DNA of 64,000 bases from JAUILA01 sp050289805 (GCA_050289805.1 JBNKGL010000014.1:42656-106655); one strand, 5' to 3'. Counted from the first letter of the stretch, positions 14,749 to 24,181 are shown. Notes: generated from the sequence alone by a model not told the origin. Translations and numbers: made by a program.

Positions 14749-16416
14749 ATGACCCAAAGCAAATCAGATACCCATACTTCCCGTATTGCCATTGAACGGA
14801 TCTACATTAATATGCGGCATTTGTTCATTCGTGGCAGCTATAAACCTGCCGGAATATCAGGCAAATCGTTACGCGAATCACTGCTCTCGCTCAAACCGGA
14901 AATTTATGGAGATATCGATCATCCCGAGAAGGTTGAGCTGGAAGGAATGCTGTATGTACTTGAAAGGCTACCGCATGGTATTGAGGAATGTCGATTTATC
15001 AAGCTAACTGCACAGGAAGGAATCTCAGAGGCGGGTCATGAAGTAATTATTCCTACCAAGCGGCGGAGGAACTGTTACAGGATCGATCCGGACCGGATGT
15101 ACATTGAAACGACGCGGGGTCGCAGCGATATATACGATATTTTAACGCATCTCACATTCCTGTATAATGAATCTGAAAAGATCAAGAATCAAAGTATTGA
15201 TCCGAAAGGCGCCTTCACCGATGATTGGAAACGGCTGGAGGAGGTAGTGCTGCTTGAGCTGGAAGGCGAGGAGGTTGAAGACAAGAACGCCATCATTTAT
15301 TTGAGCAATGTACTGGGGCGAACCGTGCGGGAGGTTCAGGAGGCCATTGAGAAATTTGAAAATAGCCAGATACAAAACAGTCTTTATCATATTATCTACT
15401 GGTTGGGGAAGAGGGCTATTCTTGAACAGGAGAAAGGTGAGGACCGGGAAATTTCCTTTTCAGCCAAACTTCGGGAAATGGTCGGGCAGCATGATTATGG
15501 AGAGCACTGGGCACACAATATTAAAACCCAGCTGGCTGCAGATGGATTGATCGGCAAACCGATTCACATTATCAGTGCGAACCTTCATAGTTTCATGAAT
15601 ACGCTCTATGGATTTGCAGCATCAAAAAAGAGTTACAGTGATCTGAATGAGCTGGCAAATGATTCCAACGATTCCAACAACCAGGCGTTGCGGGAGCGGA
15701 TTCGCAAATACGCACTCGCACATGGCATGACCGAATTGAGGGATGATAGCGGCACTAATCTTACCGTACAGATATTTGATCTTTGCAAGGGAGATTTCAG
15801 TGATCATCCCCTGGGATTCAGGTGCGATAAGAATGCGCCGGTTCTTATTGTGATGGATTATGCATTTGGCGAGCAGGCATACGAATGCATGGATGAATTA
15901 TTAAAACCCTATGAGAAGGATGGCTCCCTGACTTACCTGAATGTACGCAGTGTTTCCATCATGGGTAAGGCCGGAATTCTCGAAGGGGATAAGGGTGATC
16001 TGATGATCCCTACAGCGCATGTTTTTGAAGGTACCGGTGATAATTATCCTTTTAACAATGAGCTTAAGAAGAGTGATTTTGAAGGACACGGACTCCAGGT
16101 TTTTGAAGGGACGATGATTACCGTACTGGGCACATCACTTCAAAACAGAAAAGTATTGAATCATTTCAGGACCTCTACATGGAATGCTGTCGGACTTGAA
16201 ATGGAAGGGGCTCATTATCAGAAGGCCATTCAATCTGCCGCCAGAATTCGCAGAAGCATTTCTGAAGATGTGGAGGTTTTATACGCCTACTATGCATCGG
16301 ATAATCCGCTGAAGACCGGCAAAACACTCGCATCCGGAAGCCTGGGGATTGAGGGGGTGAAGCCAACGTATTTGATTACTCGGAAGATCCTGGAAAGAAT
16401 ATTGATTAGTCAGTAG
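14749..16416 (+). CDS. Protein of unknown function with a nucleoside-phosphorylase-like MEG motif
   Basis: 555 residues, no signal peptide or membrane segment. The C-terminal 200 residues have features of the phosphorylase/AMP-nucleosidase fold: APVLIVMDYAFGEQA, a GDLMIPTAHVFEGTGDNY stretch, and VGLEMEGAHY, where Met485-Glu486 corresponds to the ribose-binding Met-Glu of that fold. A later SDNPL resembles the catalytic Asp region. The N-terminal 330 residues are mostly helical and unfamiliar to me. It may be a nucleosidase or phosphorylase of a Bacteroidota-specific family; the substrate is not assignable. The last residues ISQ and the TAG stop (16414-16416) come from a heptad repeat tract, so the native C-terminus may have been changed. 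Confidence 0.75.
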   Translation: MTQSKSDTHTSRIAIERIYINMRHLFIRGSYKPAGISGKSLRESLLSLKPEIYGDIDHPEKVELEGMLYVLERLPHGIEECRFIKLTAQEGISEAGHEVIIPTKRRRNCYRIDPDRMYIETTRGRSDIYDILTHLTFLYNESEKIKNQSIDPKGAFTDDWKRLEEVVLLELEGEEVEDKNAIIYLSNVLGRTVREVQEAIEKFENSQIQNSLYHIIYWLGKRAILEQEKGEDREISFSAKLREMVGQHDYGEHWAHNIKTQLAADGLIGKPIHIISANLHSFMNTLYGFAASKKSYSDLNELANDSNDSNNQALRERIRKYALAHGMTELRDDSGTNLTVQIFDLCKGDFSDHPLGFRCDKNAPVLIVMDYAFGEQAYECMDELLKPYEKDGSLTYLNVRSVSIMGKAGILEGDKGDLMIPTAHVFEGTGDNYPFNNELKKSDFEGHGLQVFEGTMITVLGTSLQNRKVLNHFRTSTWNAVGLEMEGAHYQKAIQSAARIRRSISEDVEVLYAYYASDNPLKTGKTLASGSLGIEGVKPTYLITRKILERILISQ

Positions 16417-16558
16417 TCAGTAGTCAGTAGTCAGTAGTGTTAGTAATAAGTATGGAGTGGGGAGTGTGGAGTAGGCTGGTAACGCTCTATGATTTTCAGG
16501 CAACCTATCCTAAGTACACTGCCATAAGCCAGTACTACTGACTACTGACCACTGACTA
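16407..16558. mobile_element. Gene-free heptad-bounded element
   Basis: Left arm (TAGTCAG)4-TAG at 16407-16437 and right arm CTACTGA-type units at 16535-16558 (one unit with C for T), facing each other across about 97 bases with no gene. The interior has a GGAGTRG-rich stretch (about 16452-16474). The arms supply the stop codons of both convergent neighbours. It looks like a deleted or minimal form of the unit at 8133-8668, though no interior sequence is shared by eye. Confidence 0.6.
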
Positions 16559-18908
16559 CAAAGGACGTCGATCCTGTTCCCGGGTTTCCTTCCAGGCTGA
16601 TTCCCTCGACAACCACTTCATAGGATGACGACTCATCAGCTGTAAAAAAATCAAGCTGCAGATTTCCGTAACTATCAGGGCGTACGATTGGATTCCAGTA
16701 AAGGGTTGTGCGTTCATCAGGCAGATTATGGCGGTCATCCTTCACGTCGTAACGGGGGCTGTAAAATTCCCTTGCAAGGTGATATCCCTTATACCATTTG
16801 GTGTTCATTCCAAGTGAAGGTCCGTCATTACCCTGGTATCCTAATTTTGTATAAAAGGCCAGCACCCCGTTTGCCCCGTTGCTTCCGTATATGGCGGCTT
16901 CATTGCCTTTGATCAGGTCAATGGATGCGATCTGGGATGGGGGCAGATTCAGGATGGTTGTTTTCGGCACCTGGATTCCATCCAGGATAAACAAGGGTTC
17001 ACCGCCACCGCGAATACTGATGGTGGGGTCAAAGGGATTGCCTGAAATCTGAACGCCAGCAAATCTTCCGCGCATGACATCCAGGATATTTACGGCGCTT
17101 TCAGGGAAATTTTCGGTTGTAATAGTTCTGTCGGCAGTACCGTAAATGCGTGTAATTTCGTTCTTGATTTTCGTGGCTTTCACAGAGACTTCATCCAGAA
17201 GGATCACATCTTCACCCGTCGTATATCCTCTTTCCATTTTAAGCCGGTTCAATGCCTGGGCCTCCAGATCTTCCGATGAATAATTGAATGGCTCTGGTAT
17301 GAAATCTGTGCTAATTGAAGGGAAAATTGGTGCAATTTCAAGCTTATATTCCGATTGGTTGCCTTTCCTGCTCTCAGTCTGAATCACCAATTCTGCCGAA
17401 TCATAGTAAATAAGATCATCATTAAAAAAGCTTCCGCTTTCATCCGCCTCGGTTAAGGCCAGACCGCCAGTATTTACATTCAGAATTTTGATCTGGCTTC
17501 CTTCAACTCCTTTTTTGCTGAGGGCACGTGTTACGGTACCACGGATCGGAATACCGCGTTCATGTGTGAAACTATCAGCTGTTCCTTCACCGGAAAGTAT
17601 CTGTTTCCATGTGAACCGTCTCCAGCCCTGTGTTAGCATGAGCAGGTCGGTATTGGGCCGAACGGCGCTGTCGACAGGAGAAAAGTAGTATCCGGGGTCC
17701 TCGATAGTCCCCTTCAGGTCTGAGGTAAGCATTAAATAATTCAAAATGGAAATGGGATGATCTCCATTTTTCGGAACCTTCAACTTGTCATAAACTGCCA
17801 CTGAAAACACGACATCAACAGAATCAGCCAGCGGATCTGATACCTTCATATTCAGCGTTACCTTTTCACGCTGTCCGTATGTTTCCCGGTCTGTTTTTAC
17901 ACCGACATTTAATGCATTTCCATGATTTACAAAGACCAGGCGTTCACATTTGGGTATTCCATTCTCATCAAAAACAGTGATCTGTGTAATTCCTGTTGGG
18001 AGGTTTTGTTTCGGAATCCGGACCCTGGAGGAATTTGTGATTGCACCCTGTGCCGCATAGCAAACTACACCCCTGGATTGTGCAACTATGTTAATTTTTC
18101 CCGGTTCGGAAGTTGTATTCCTGTATATGAGTGCGCTGAAATGGTCTTCCTCGTCGGTAACCTGCAATGAATACCCGGAGAATTCGACCGGCGGAAGGTT
18201 GAATTCCCCCGCATCCGGATTACTCAGGCGGGCTTTATAGGATTTGCCCGGTGACGGGTTTAATACAACGAAACCCATTCCGTTGTGGACGGAGCTGAAG
18301 GACGTTATAACAGCACCAGTTTCATCGATGATGTCACCATTCACATCCATTGACTTTCCATTCCCGCCTACCGCTTTGAAGGCGATCTTGTTATTTACAC
18401 CGATCAGGAATGTTCCGCCTTCCGGGAAAAACTGAAGATCTATTTCGTTGCTGGATTTTGAAATATTTGATGTGTTATCCGGGTTTAAAACCGGGATTGA
18501 TGTATGGAAAAAGTATTCTTCCGGCTGGTTACGCATATAATTGGTATAGGCCCTGAGAACATAGTTGCCTTCCGGAATTGAATCCGGTATAATCAGGCTT
18601 CCACTGGCCACCCCGAGAGGAGCGTTGAGCATAAGTTTCTCAATAATACTGCCGTTCGCATCCAAAAGTTCAGCATAAATTGTCTGCGTGAGTGCGTTTA
18701 ACTTATGGAACGATCCATCAACCAGGAACGCTGTAAACCATAACGTTTCACCTGCCACGTATGCTGGTTTGTCATGCGACATGTACACCTTGAATGTGGG
18801 GTGTTGCGACTGGCGTTCCGTAAGTTTTTCAAGAATGGAATTAAGATCCTGAGAAAAGGCTGAAAAGGATGTTAAAAATATGACAAGACAGAAAAGTCGA
18901 CGGAACAT
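16542..18908 (-). CDS. Secreted MG2-like protein with TonB-plug domain, no barrel
   Basis: 788 residues with a signal peptide (about 1-19, ending SAFSQ). Residues 35-130 resemble a macroglobulin MG2 domain (YMSHDKPAYVAGETLWFTAF, then a PEGNYVLRAYTNYMRN end). The middle has Ig-like and CarboxypepD-reg-like stretches (GIPIRGTVTRALSKKGVEGS). Residues about 600-700 form a TonB-receptor plug (VNILDVMRGRFAGVQISG, ISIRGGGEPLFILDGI, IASIDLIKGNEAAIYGSNGA). No 22-strand barrel follows; the chain ends about 90 residues later. Such proteins occur across Bacteroidota, with no settled role. The terminal residues VVSGQ and the TAG stop derive from a heptad repeat arm. Confidence 0.85.
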   Translation of the reverse strand: MFRRLFCLVIFLTSFSAFSQDLNSILEKLTERQSQHPTFKVYMSHDKPAYVAGETLWFTAFLVDGSFHKLNALTQTIYAELLDANGSIIEKLMLNAPLGVASGSLIIPDSIPEGNYVLRAYTNYMRNQPEEYFFHTSIPVLNPDNTSNISKSSNEIDLQFFPEGGTFLIGVNNKIAFKAVGGNGKSMDVNGDIIDETGAVITSFSSVHNGMGFVVLNPSPGKSYKARLSNPDAGEFNLPPVEFSGYSLQVTDEEDHFSALIYRNTTSEPGKINIVAQSRGVVCYAAQGAITNSSRVRIPKQNLPTGITQITVFDENGIPKCERLVFVNHGNALNVGVKTDRETYGQREKVTLNMKVSDPLADSVDVVFSVAVYDKLKVPKNGDHPISILNYLMLTSDLKGTIEDPGYYFSPVDSAVRPNTDLLMLTQGWRRFTWKQILSGEGTADSFTHERGIPIRGTVTRALSKKGVEGSQIKILNVNTGGLALTEADESGSFFNDDLIYYDSAELVIQTESRKGNQSEYKLEIAPIFPSISTDFIPEPFNYSSEDLEAQALNRLKMERGYTTGEDVILLDEVSVKATKIKNEITRIYGTADRTITTENFPESAVNILDVMRGRFAGVQISGNPFDPTISIRGGGEPLFILDGIQVPKTTILNLPPSQIASIDLIKGNEAAIYGSNGANGVLAFYTKLGYQGNDGPSLGMNTKWYKGYHLAREFYSPRYDVKDDRHNLPDERTTLYWNPIVRPDSYGNLQLDFFTADESSSYEVVVEGISLEGNPGTGSTSFVVSGQ

Positions 18909-19057
18909 GGATAGAGTGAATTGCTTAGGTTACGGAAAATAACGTGATCTGATTGAATAAGTTTGAAAAGATCAAAAAATATTGATGAATTAATATAACT
19001 ATTCAACGAACGGTATTATTAAACACATGAAAATTCACGCTGAGTAACAAAAAAAGT

Positions 19058-20137
19058 TTATGTTCTTTCGGGGAAGACCAGGTATTTTCTGCTCAGGAAA
19101 TTGAGGATGAAGGCTGAGGCAGTTGCGAAAAGCTTAGCCCAGATGGCAGAAAATCCGGTATGAATAAAATATCGGGTGAGGAACAGGTCGGCTGCGCCCA
19201 CGAGGATCACTACTAAAATATACATTGCGGCTTCAGAGAATTTGCCCCATCTCGCATGCGACCGAAATAAAAACCGGGTTGAAATCAGGTAATTAATGTA
19301 TGCAGCGGATAAGAACGCCACCGGAGCAGCGATGTTAATGGATATTTCATTGCTGTATAAAGCCATGAAGATTGCCAGGTTAAAGATCGCGGAAATACCA
19401 CCAATTACAAGATAGATCAGGAGCTGAACCGGCAGAGGTGCTTTTGGCGCATTATATTTGAATATGCAGTACAACGTTCTGAATCCATCTTTCCAGCCGA
19501 TCTTTTTACCTTCTTCATAGGTTCGTCCTTCGTAGGATATACCAAGCTCATATATGCGGCAGTGTTGTTGTGCGATCTTGGCGGTAATTTCGGGTTCAAA
19601 TCCGAACCGGTTTTCCTGAATCGGGATATTCCTGATGATTTCTGTTCTGAATACCTTGTAGCAGGTCTCCATATCCGTCAGGTTGAGATCCGTGAACATA
19701 TTGGACAGCATGGTCAGGAATTTATTACCCAGCGAATGCCAGTAGTAGAGCACACGATGCGGGCGGCCCGACATAAATCTGGAGCCATAAACAACATCTG
19801 CTTTACCCTCAATGAGCGGTTCCAGGAGGTTAAGTAAATCCATAGGATTATACTCGAGGTCGGCATCCTGGATTGCTGTAAAATCACCTGTTGCGTAGGA
19901 GAAACCTGTTCTCAGCGCCGCACCCTTACCTAAATTTCGGGGATGTGTATGAAGTTCGCACTCGGGATAAATACTCACCAGTTTTTGTGCCACTGCGATG
20001 CTGTTGTCTGCGGAGGCATCGTCTACGATAATGATTTGCAGGGCAATTTCTTTCTTAAGTTCCAGGACACGTTCAATGCAGGATTCGAGGGTTTTTTCCT
20101 CGTTGTAACATGGAATAATGACAGACAGGGTGTGCAT
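19058..20137 (-). CDS. GT2 glycosyltransferase fused to a GtrA-like membrane domain
   Basis: 359 residues from the ATG at 20137, so that it opens MHTLSVIIPCYNEE; the upstream TTG at 20170 is unlikely. The GT-A domain (1-230) resembles dolichol/undecaprenyl-phosphate mannosyl- or glucosyltransferases: IIIVDDASADNS, IQDADLEYNP with the metal-binding DAD near residue 90, and METCYKVFR. The C-terminal 120 residues hold four helices of the GtrA family (LIYLVIGGISAIFNLAIFMA, then ILNFLSRKYLVF). It probably makes polyprenyl-phosphate-linked sugar and helps move it across the membrane for glycan modification. It has no operon partners here. Confidence 0.9.
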   Translation of the reverse strand: MHTLSVIIPCYNEEKTLESCIERVLELKKEIALQIIIVDDASADNSIAVAQKLVSIYPECELHTHPRNLGKGAALRTGFSYATGDFTAIQDADLEYNPMDLLNLLEPLIEGKADVVYGSRFMSGRPHRVLYYWHSLGNKFLTMLSNMFTDLNLTDMETCYKVFRTEIIRNIPIQENRFGFEPEITAKIAQQHCRIYELGISYEGRTYEEGKKIGWKDGFRTLYCIFKYNAPKAPLPVQLLIYLVIGGISAIFNLAIFMALYSNEISINIAAPVAFLSAAYINYLISTRFLFRSHARWGKFSEAAMYILVVILVGAADLFLTRYFIHTGFSAIWAKLFATASAFILNFLSRKYLVFPERT

Positions 20138-20191
20138 TGCCGGTGTATTGCTGGTTAAACAAGCCACCAAGATACTACAAAATAGGAATTT

Positions 20192-20818
20192 TCATGATAC
20201 GATACGGCGGCCATGATAGGCCGGTGCCTGGATAACCCGATGAATTTCTGCAAGGTTTGATGCAGTGACTTTACCCGCGGCGATGATCTGGATTTTCTTG
20301 CCCATGCGACGAACAAGTTGTCGGATCATTTCCCGCCCTTCCCACGCGGTGGCTTGCCCACCCGAGGTAAGTATGGCAGAGATATGGGTATGTTGCCCTA
20401 GGAGTGAAGCTGCCTGCAGGATGTCGGATGTTTGATCGATGGCTTTGTGGAATGTTACGGGGTATGGAGCTGCGCTGCGAATCATTGAATTGATCATGCT
20501 GGTATCCGGCATATTCCTGTAGTCGAGGATTCCGGTAACGAATCCATGGACCCCGAGGCTTTGAAACAGGAAGATGCTTTTATGCATCAGTTGAATTTCC
20601 TTTTTGGAATAAATGAAATTCCCCGGGCGGGGCCGGATCATGACGAAAACGGGGATGGTTACGCTGGAGAGAACCTCACGTACAAGCTCAAAGGGTGGTG
20701 TAAGTCCGTCATTAGCCAGGTCGGCGCAAAGTTCAAGCCTGTCGGCACCATTTTTTTCGGCTTCAACGGCTTGTTTTACGGTTTCAACACACGCTTCTGT
20801 TATATAAGGTTTCACCAT
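20192..20818 (-). CDS. cutC: CutC family protein
   Basis: TIM-barrel protein of 208 residues. The CutC family signatures are the N-terminal E-A-C-V-E...A...GADRLELCADLANDGLTP, the IPVFVMIRPRPGNF strand with YS, and FHKAIDQTSDI. CutC was linked to copper tolerance in E. coli, though this is disputed and the enzymatic role is unknown. The C-terminus is somewhat shorter than the usual 230-250 residues, but the fold core looks intact. It is separated by about 107 bases from the divergent tRNA-Ser gene. Confidence 0.88.
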   Translation of the reverse strand: MVKPYITEACVETVKQAVEAEKNGADRLELCADLANDGLTPPFELVREVLSSVTIPVFVMIRPRPGNFIYSKKEIQLMHKSIFLFQSLGVHGFVTGILDYRNMPDTSMINSMIRSAAPYPVTFHKAIDQTSDILQAASLLGQHTHISAILTSGGQATAWEGREMIRQLVRRMGKKIQIIAAGKVTASNLAEIHRVIQAPAYHGRRIVS

Positions 20819-20925
20819 AAAATGAATTTAGAAAAAATACCGCAGATGTGCTTGGTGAAGTTAAAATACTTCAACTATATTTGCACTCTGTTTTCAGGGA
20901 CTGGTGTTATTGCAGTCGTATTCAC

Positions 20926-21015
<90 letters not shown>

Positions 21016-21072
21016 ATCGCACCTGAGCTAATTGGCGGGTTATCCGCGGAGCGAGGGTTTAAAAAGGGAATT

Positions 21073-21100
21073 AACGCCCGAACGGGGCGTTTGTATTTTA
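21073..21100 (+). terminator. Possible terminator between tRNA-Ser and tRNA-Arg
   Basis: AACGCCC / GGGCGTT stem with a GAACG loop (21073-21091) followed by TTGTATTTTA. The T-run is weak, so it may instead be a processing hairpin. Confidence 0.45.
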
Positions 21101-21115
21101 TAAAAGGTCCTGCTT

Positions 21116-21189
21116 GGTCCTGTAGCTCAACTGGATAGAGCAACTGCCTTCTAAGCAGTAGGTTCGGGGTTCGAGTCCCTGCAGGATCA
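21116..21189 (+). tRNA. tRNA-Arg(TCT)
   Basis: Acceptor GGTCCTG (21116-21122) pairs with CAGGATC (21182-21188) with one G-U pair. D-arm AGCTCAACTGGATAGAGC, anticodon stem ACTGC/GCAGT with loop CTTCTAA giving TCT, and T-arm GGGGTTCGAGTCCC are all present. The 3' CCA is not encoded. Confidence 0.96.
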
Positions 21190-21211
21190 CAAAAATTTTA
21201 ACCGGTTTATT

Positions 21212-21286
21212 CGGGGTGTAGCGCAGTCCGGTTAGCGTACCTGCTTTGGGAGCAGGGGGTCGTAGGTTCGAATCCTACCACCCCGA
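21212..21286 (+). tRNA. tRNA-Pro(TGG)
   Basis: Acceptor CGGGGTG (21212-21218) pairs with CACCCCG (21279-21285). Anticodon stem CCTGC/GCAGG with loop TTTGGGA gives TGG. T-arm GTAGGTTCGAATCCTAC is intact. The 3' CCA is not encoded. Confidence 0.96.
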
Positions 21287-21661
21287 CAATCAAAAGCCTT
21301 TCTGGCGTAGCCAGGAGGGCTTTTTTTATGCCCGTCTGCGAAGCTTGCTTCGACAGCCGGGCATGGAAAAAGCTGGAGCGAAAGCAATGAGCGAAAGGCT
21401 TTTGATTGTAACTTCCCCCAAGAGGATCGCCGAGCGGAGTGAGGCAATCCATCCAGGGTTAAGGGGATCCCGAAACAAGTTCGGGATGACGGCTTGGGGA
21501 GCGAAAGGCTTTTGATTGTAACAACCCCAGAGGTTTACAGGCTTTGCCCTTCTTCGCTTAGGCTTCGCCGGACTAAGCCTGTAAACCTGTTCGAGTGAAG
21601 AGGATACAGTGTTATTGATTGAAGTACCGCGGAAGCAGTTATCCATTCAGGGTTCATATTA
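21286..21661. repeat. tRNA-tail repeats and hairpins in a gene-free stretch
   Basis: The 24 bases at 21389-21412 recur exactly at 21499-21522. Their core GAAAGGCTTTTGATTGT also occurs in inverse form at 21286-21302, directly at the 3' end of tRNA-Pro. A perfect hairpin ATCCCGAA-ACAAG-TTCGGGAT lies at 21467-21487. No credible gene is present; open frames here cross tRNA genes and repeats. Confidence 0.8.
21292..21328 (+). terminator. Rho-independent terminator after the tRNA genes
   Basis: AAAAGCC ... GGCTTTTTTT with an inner CTGGC-GTA-GCCAG stem, followed by seven T residues. It begins six bases after tRNA-Pro. Confidence 0.8.
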
Positions 21662-22330
21662 CTACTGAATCACCTCCAGTCCCCCTTTAATCAGAATCAC
21701 TCCCAATACCGTCAGAAGTATAATCAGCAAAATATGATTATTCTGAATCATCCAGCGCTTCCATCGCTGGAAACGGGCATCCATCTTATTACCTGCAACA
21801 GCATGTATCACAACCGGAAGGATTATTGTAATACTTCCAATCAGGGCAAACATTGCAAGTACCGCATAGATACCCCGGTCATCCGTAGATACTTCATCGA
21901 TTTTCGATGCTCCTGCCACGCTGAGGGCGAAATTTTTGATGTTCACAACGCAAAAAAGAATACCGGCAAAAAACGATTTCCAAAATCCAAATTCATCGAT
22001 GTGGATAAATATTCTTGGGGTCTTAACGATCTCCCCGGGTTTCGGACGTTTCAGCCAGTATCGTAATGCCCCGATCAGAAAGATGATTCCCAGTGATATA
22101 CGGATGATTCCCGACAGGTTCGTTGGTTCGCTGTGATCCTCTTCCATGCCCGGCAGGTTGAAGATGATAACGCCTGTCAGATAGATTCCTACATACCAAC
22201 CAGCTAAAAATGAGGGGCCATTCACCGCAGCTCGGGGTGTCATCAAAAGAATGAAAATGGCGATGATCGGAGCCGGACTTAAAGCAAGTCCGATCGCCAT
22301 GGGTAATGATTCCTTCAATGCGTCCATCAT
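21662..22330 (-). CDS. GAP-family membrane protein (Sap/LysE-like)
   Basis: 222 residues with about six hydrophobic helices. The opening LPMAIGLALSPAPIIAIFILLMTPRA matches the GAP/Sap family, a distant relative of LysE exporters first named from a mycobacterial glycolipid addressing protein. FFAGILFCVVNIKNFALSVAGA in the middle is also typical. It probably exports or flips a small molecule, unspecified. The start may be the first or second Met (22330 or 22327). No operon partner is evident; the tRNA block lies downstream on the other strand. Confidence 0.8.
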   Translation of the reverse strand: MMDALKESLPMAIGLALSPAPIIAIFILLMTPRAAVNGPSFLAGWYVGIYLTGVIIFNLPGMEEDHSEPTNLSGIIRISLGIIFLIGALRYWLKRPKPGEIVKTPRIFIHIDEFGFWKSFFAGILFCVVNIKNFALSVAGASKIDEVSTDDRGIYAVLAMFALIGSITIILPVVIHAVAGNKMDARFQRWKRWMIQNNHILLIILLTVLGVILIKGGLEVIQ

Positions 22331-22605
22331 AGATTCAAGGGTGTTTGGAAGGTTTTAAAACATCCATAACCTTTCAACAGGCTGGTCATTTGTATGGAAT
22401 TATCAAATGAAACCAAATATATACTCTTATTAAAGTTCAAATTCGAAAATCAATTTGCTTTCTTATATTTTTAGAGAAGTTTTTCTGTTGATTTTTTGAG
22501 CAGAAAATAATTTAAGTGAATGAATTAATCTTTTGATTTAGAATATTTTAGATAATTTAATCATTAGAGACCGAACCAAAATACAAAATAAACCCAAACC
22601 CAATT

Positions 22606-24174
22606 ATGACGAATGCTAAATTAAGGATAGGACTTGCGGTCCTGTTTTGCACACTTTTTTCAATCTCGCTGCATGCCCAGAAAAAGCCTAATATTCTGGT
22701 CATCTGGGGAGATGATATCGGAACCTGGAACATCAGCCACAATAACCGTGGAATGATGGGATATAAAACACCCAATATTGACAGGATCGCCAGAGAAGGC
22801 GTTGGCTTCACAGATTATTATGCGCAGCAAAGCTGTACTGCCGGTCGCGCCGCTTTCATTGGTGGTAATGTGCCCGTAAGAACCGGGATGACCAAGGTTG
22901 GAATGCCAGGCGCTAAGGAAGGATGGCAAAAGACCGATGTTACGATGGCCACCGTTCTTAAGAGTCTTGGGTATACGACGGGACAATTTGGAAAGAATCA
23001 CCAGGGCGACCGAGACGAGCATTTACCTACGATGCACGGATTTGATGAGTTCTTTGGTAATCTTTATCACCTGAACGCTGAAGAGGAGCCTGAGAATTTC
23101 GATTATCCTACCGGACTGGTGTTGGCCAATGGCAAGAAATTCGAAGAGGTTTACGGACCGCGCGGAGTTCTTCATACCTGGGCTGATGGAAAGGGCGGTC
23201 AGCGTATTGAAGATACCGGACCCCTGACCAAAAAACGTATGGAGACCATTGATGATGAGACACTGGCCGCGGCAAAGGAGTTCATCAAGAAGCAGGTTGC
23301 CGATGGCAAGCCATTCTTCACCTGGTGGAACGCCACACGCATGCACTTTCGTACGCACGTACAGGAAGGCCGTCGTAATGATGGTAATGATGAGTATACC
23401 GATGGTATGATCGAACACGATATGCATGTGGGTCAGTTACTTGATCTGCTGGATGAGCTTGGTATTGCCGACAATACTGTGGTTATGTACTCAACCGATA
23501 ACGGACCGCACTACAACACCTGGCCTGATGCCGGAACGACACCGTTCCATGGTGAGAAAAATAGCAGCTGGGAAGGTGCATTCCGCGTTCCTGCTTTTGT
23601 GAAATGGCCTGGCAATTTCCCGGCAGGAGAGACCCTTAACGGAATTGTTTCCCATGAAGACTGGCTGCCTACTTTCGCTGCCATAGCGGGTAATCCCAAT
23701 ATTGTGGATCAACTTGCCACTGGTGTAACGCTCAATGGCCGCACATACAAGAATAAAATCGACGGCGTAAATCAGCTGGATTACCTGATGGGCAAAACGG
23801 ATGAATCACCGCGGAAAGGATTTATTTATGTGACAGATGCAGGAGAAATTGCCGCTCTCCGGTATGAAGACTGGAAAGCTATGTTCCTGGTGAACCGTGC
23901 AGACCAACTGCAGATATGGCTTGAACCGTTCATTATGCTCAGGGCTCCCTACCTGTTCAACCTGCGAAGGGATCCGTTCGAAAAGGCACTTGTGGGCTCC
24001 AATACCTATTACGATTGGTATATCGACAGGGCCTACATCCTGATTGCGATGCAGGGATATGCGTTGAATTTCCTGTCTACCTTTAAGGACTATCCACCAA
24101 GCCAGACCGCAGGAGACTGGAGTCTGGGTAAGGTCCAGAAACAGATCGAAGAAATGGTGACGCAAAGCCACTAA
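22606..24174 (+). CDS. Secreted arylsulfatase family protein
   Basis: 522 residues with a signal peptide (about 1-25, ending LHAQ). The formylglycine signature C-T-A-G-R is at Cys77-Arg81 (QQSCTAGRAAFIGG), so the enzyme needs FGE or anaerobic SME maturation. Metal-binding Asp36-Asp37 (WGDDIG) and the later YSTDNGPHYNTWPD with HGEKNSSWEGAFRVP complete the S1-type active site. It would cleave sulfate esters outside the cytoplasm, in the periplasm or at the surface. No polysaccharide-utilisation genes flank it, so the substrate is open. It is followed at once by a strong terminator. Confidence 0.93.
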   Translation: MTNAKLRIGLAVLFCTLFSISLHAQKKPNILVIWGDDIGTWNISHNNRGMMGYKTPNIDRIAREGVGFTDYYAQQSCTAGRAAFIGGNVPVRTGMTKVGMPGAKEGWQKTDVTMATVLKSLGYTTGQFGKNHQGDRDEHLPTMHGFDEFFGNLYHLNAEEEPENFDYPTGLVLANGKKFEEVYGPRGVLHTWADGKGGQRIEDTGPLTKKRMETIDDETLAAAKEFIKKQVADGKPFFTWWNATRMHFRTHVQEGRRNDGNDEYTDGMIEHDMHVGQLLDLLDELGIADNTVVMYSTDNGPHYNTWPDAGTTPFHGEKNSSWEGAFRVPAFVKWPGNFPAGETLNGIVSHEDWLPTFAAIAGNPNIVDQLATGVTLNGRTYKNKIDGVNQLDYLMGKTDESPRKGFIYVTDAGEIAALRYEDWKAMFLVNRADQLQIWLEPFIMLRAPYLFNLRRDPFEKALVGSNTYYDWYIDRAYILIAMQGYALNFLSTFKDYPPSQTAGDWSLGKVQKQIEEMVTQSH

Positions 24175-24181
24175 ATAAAAA

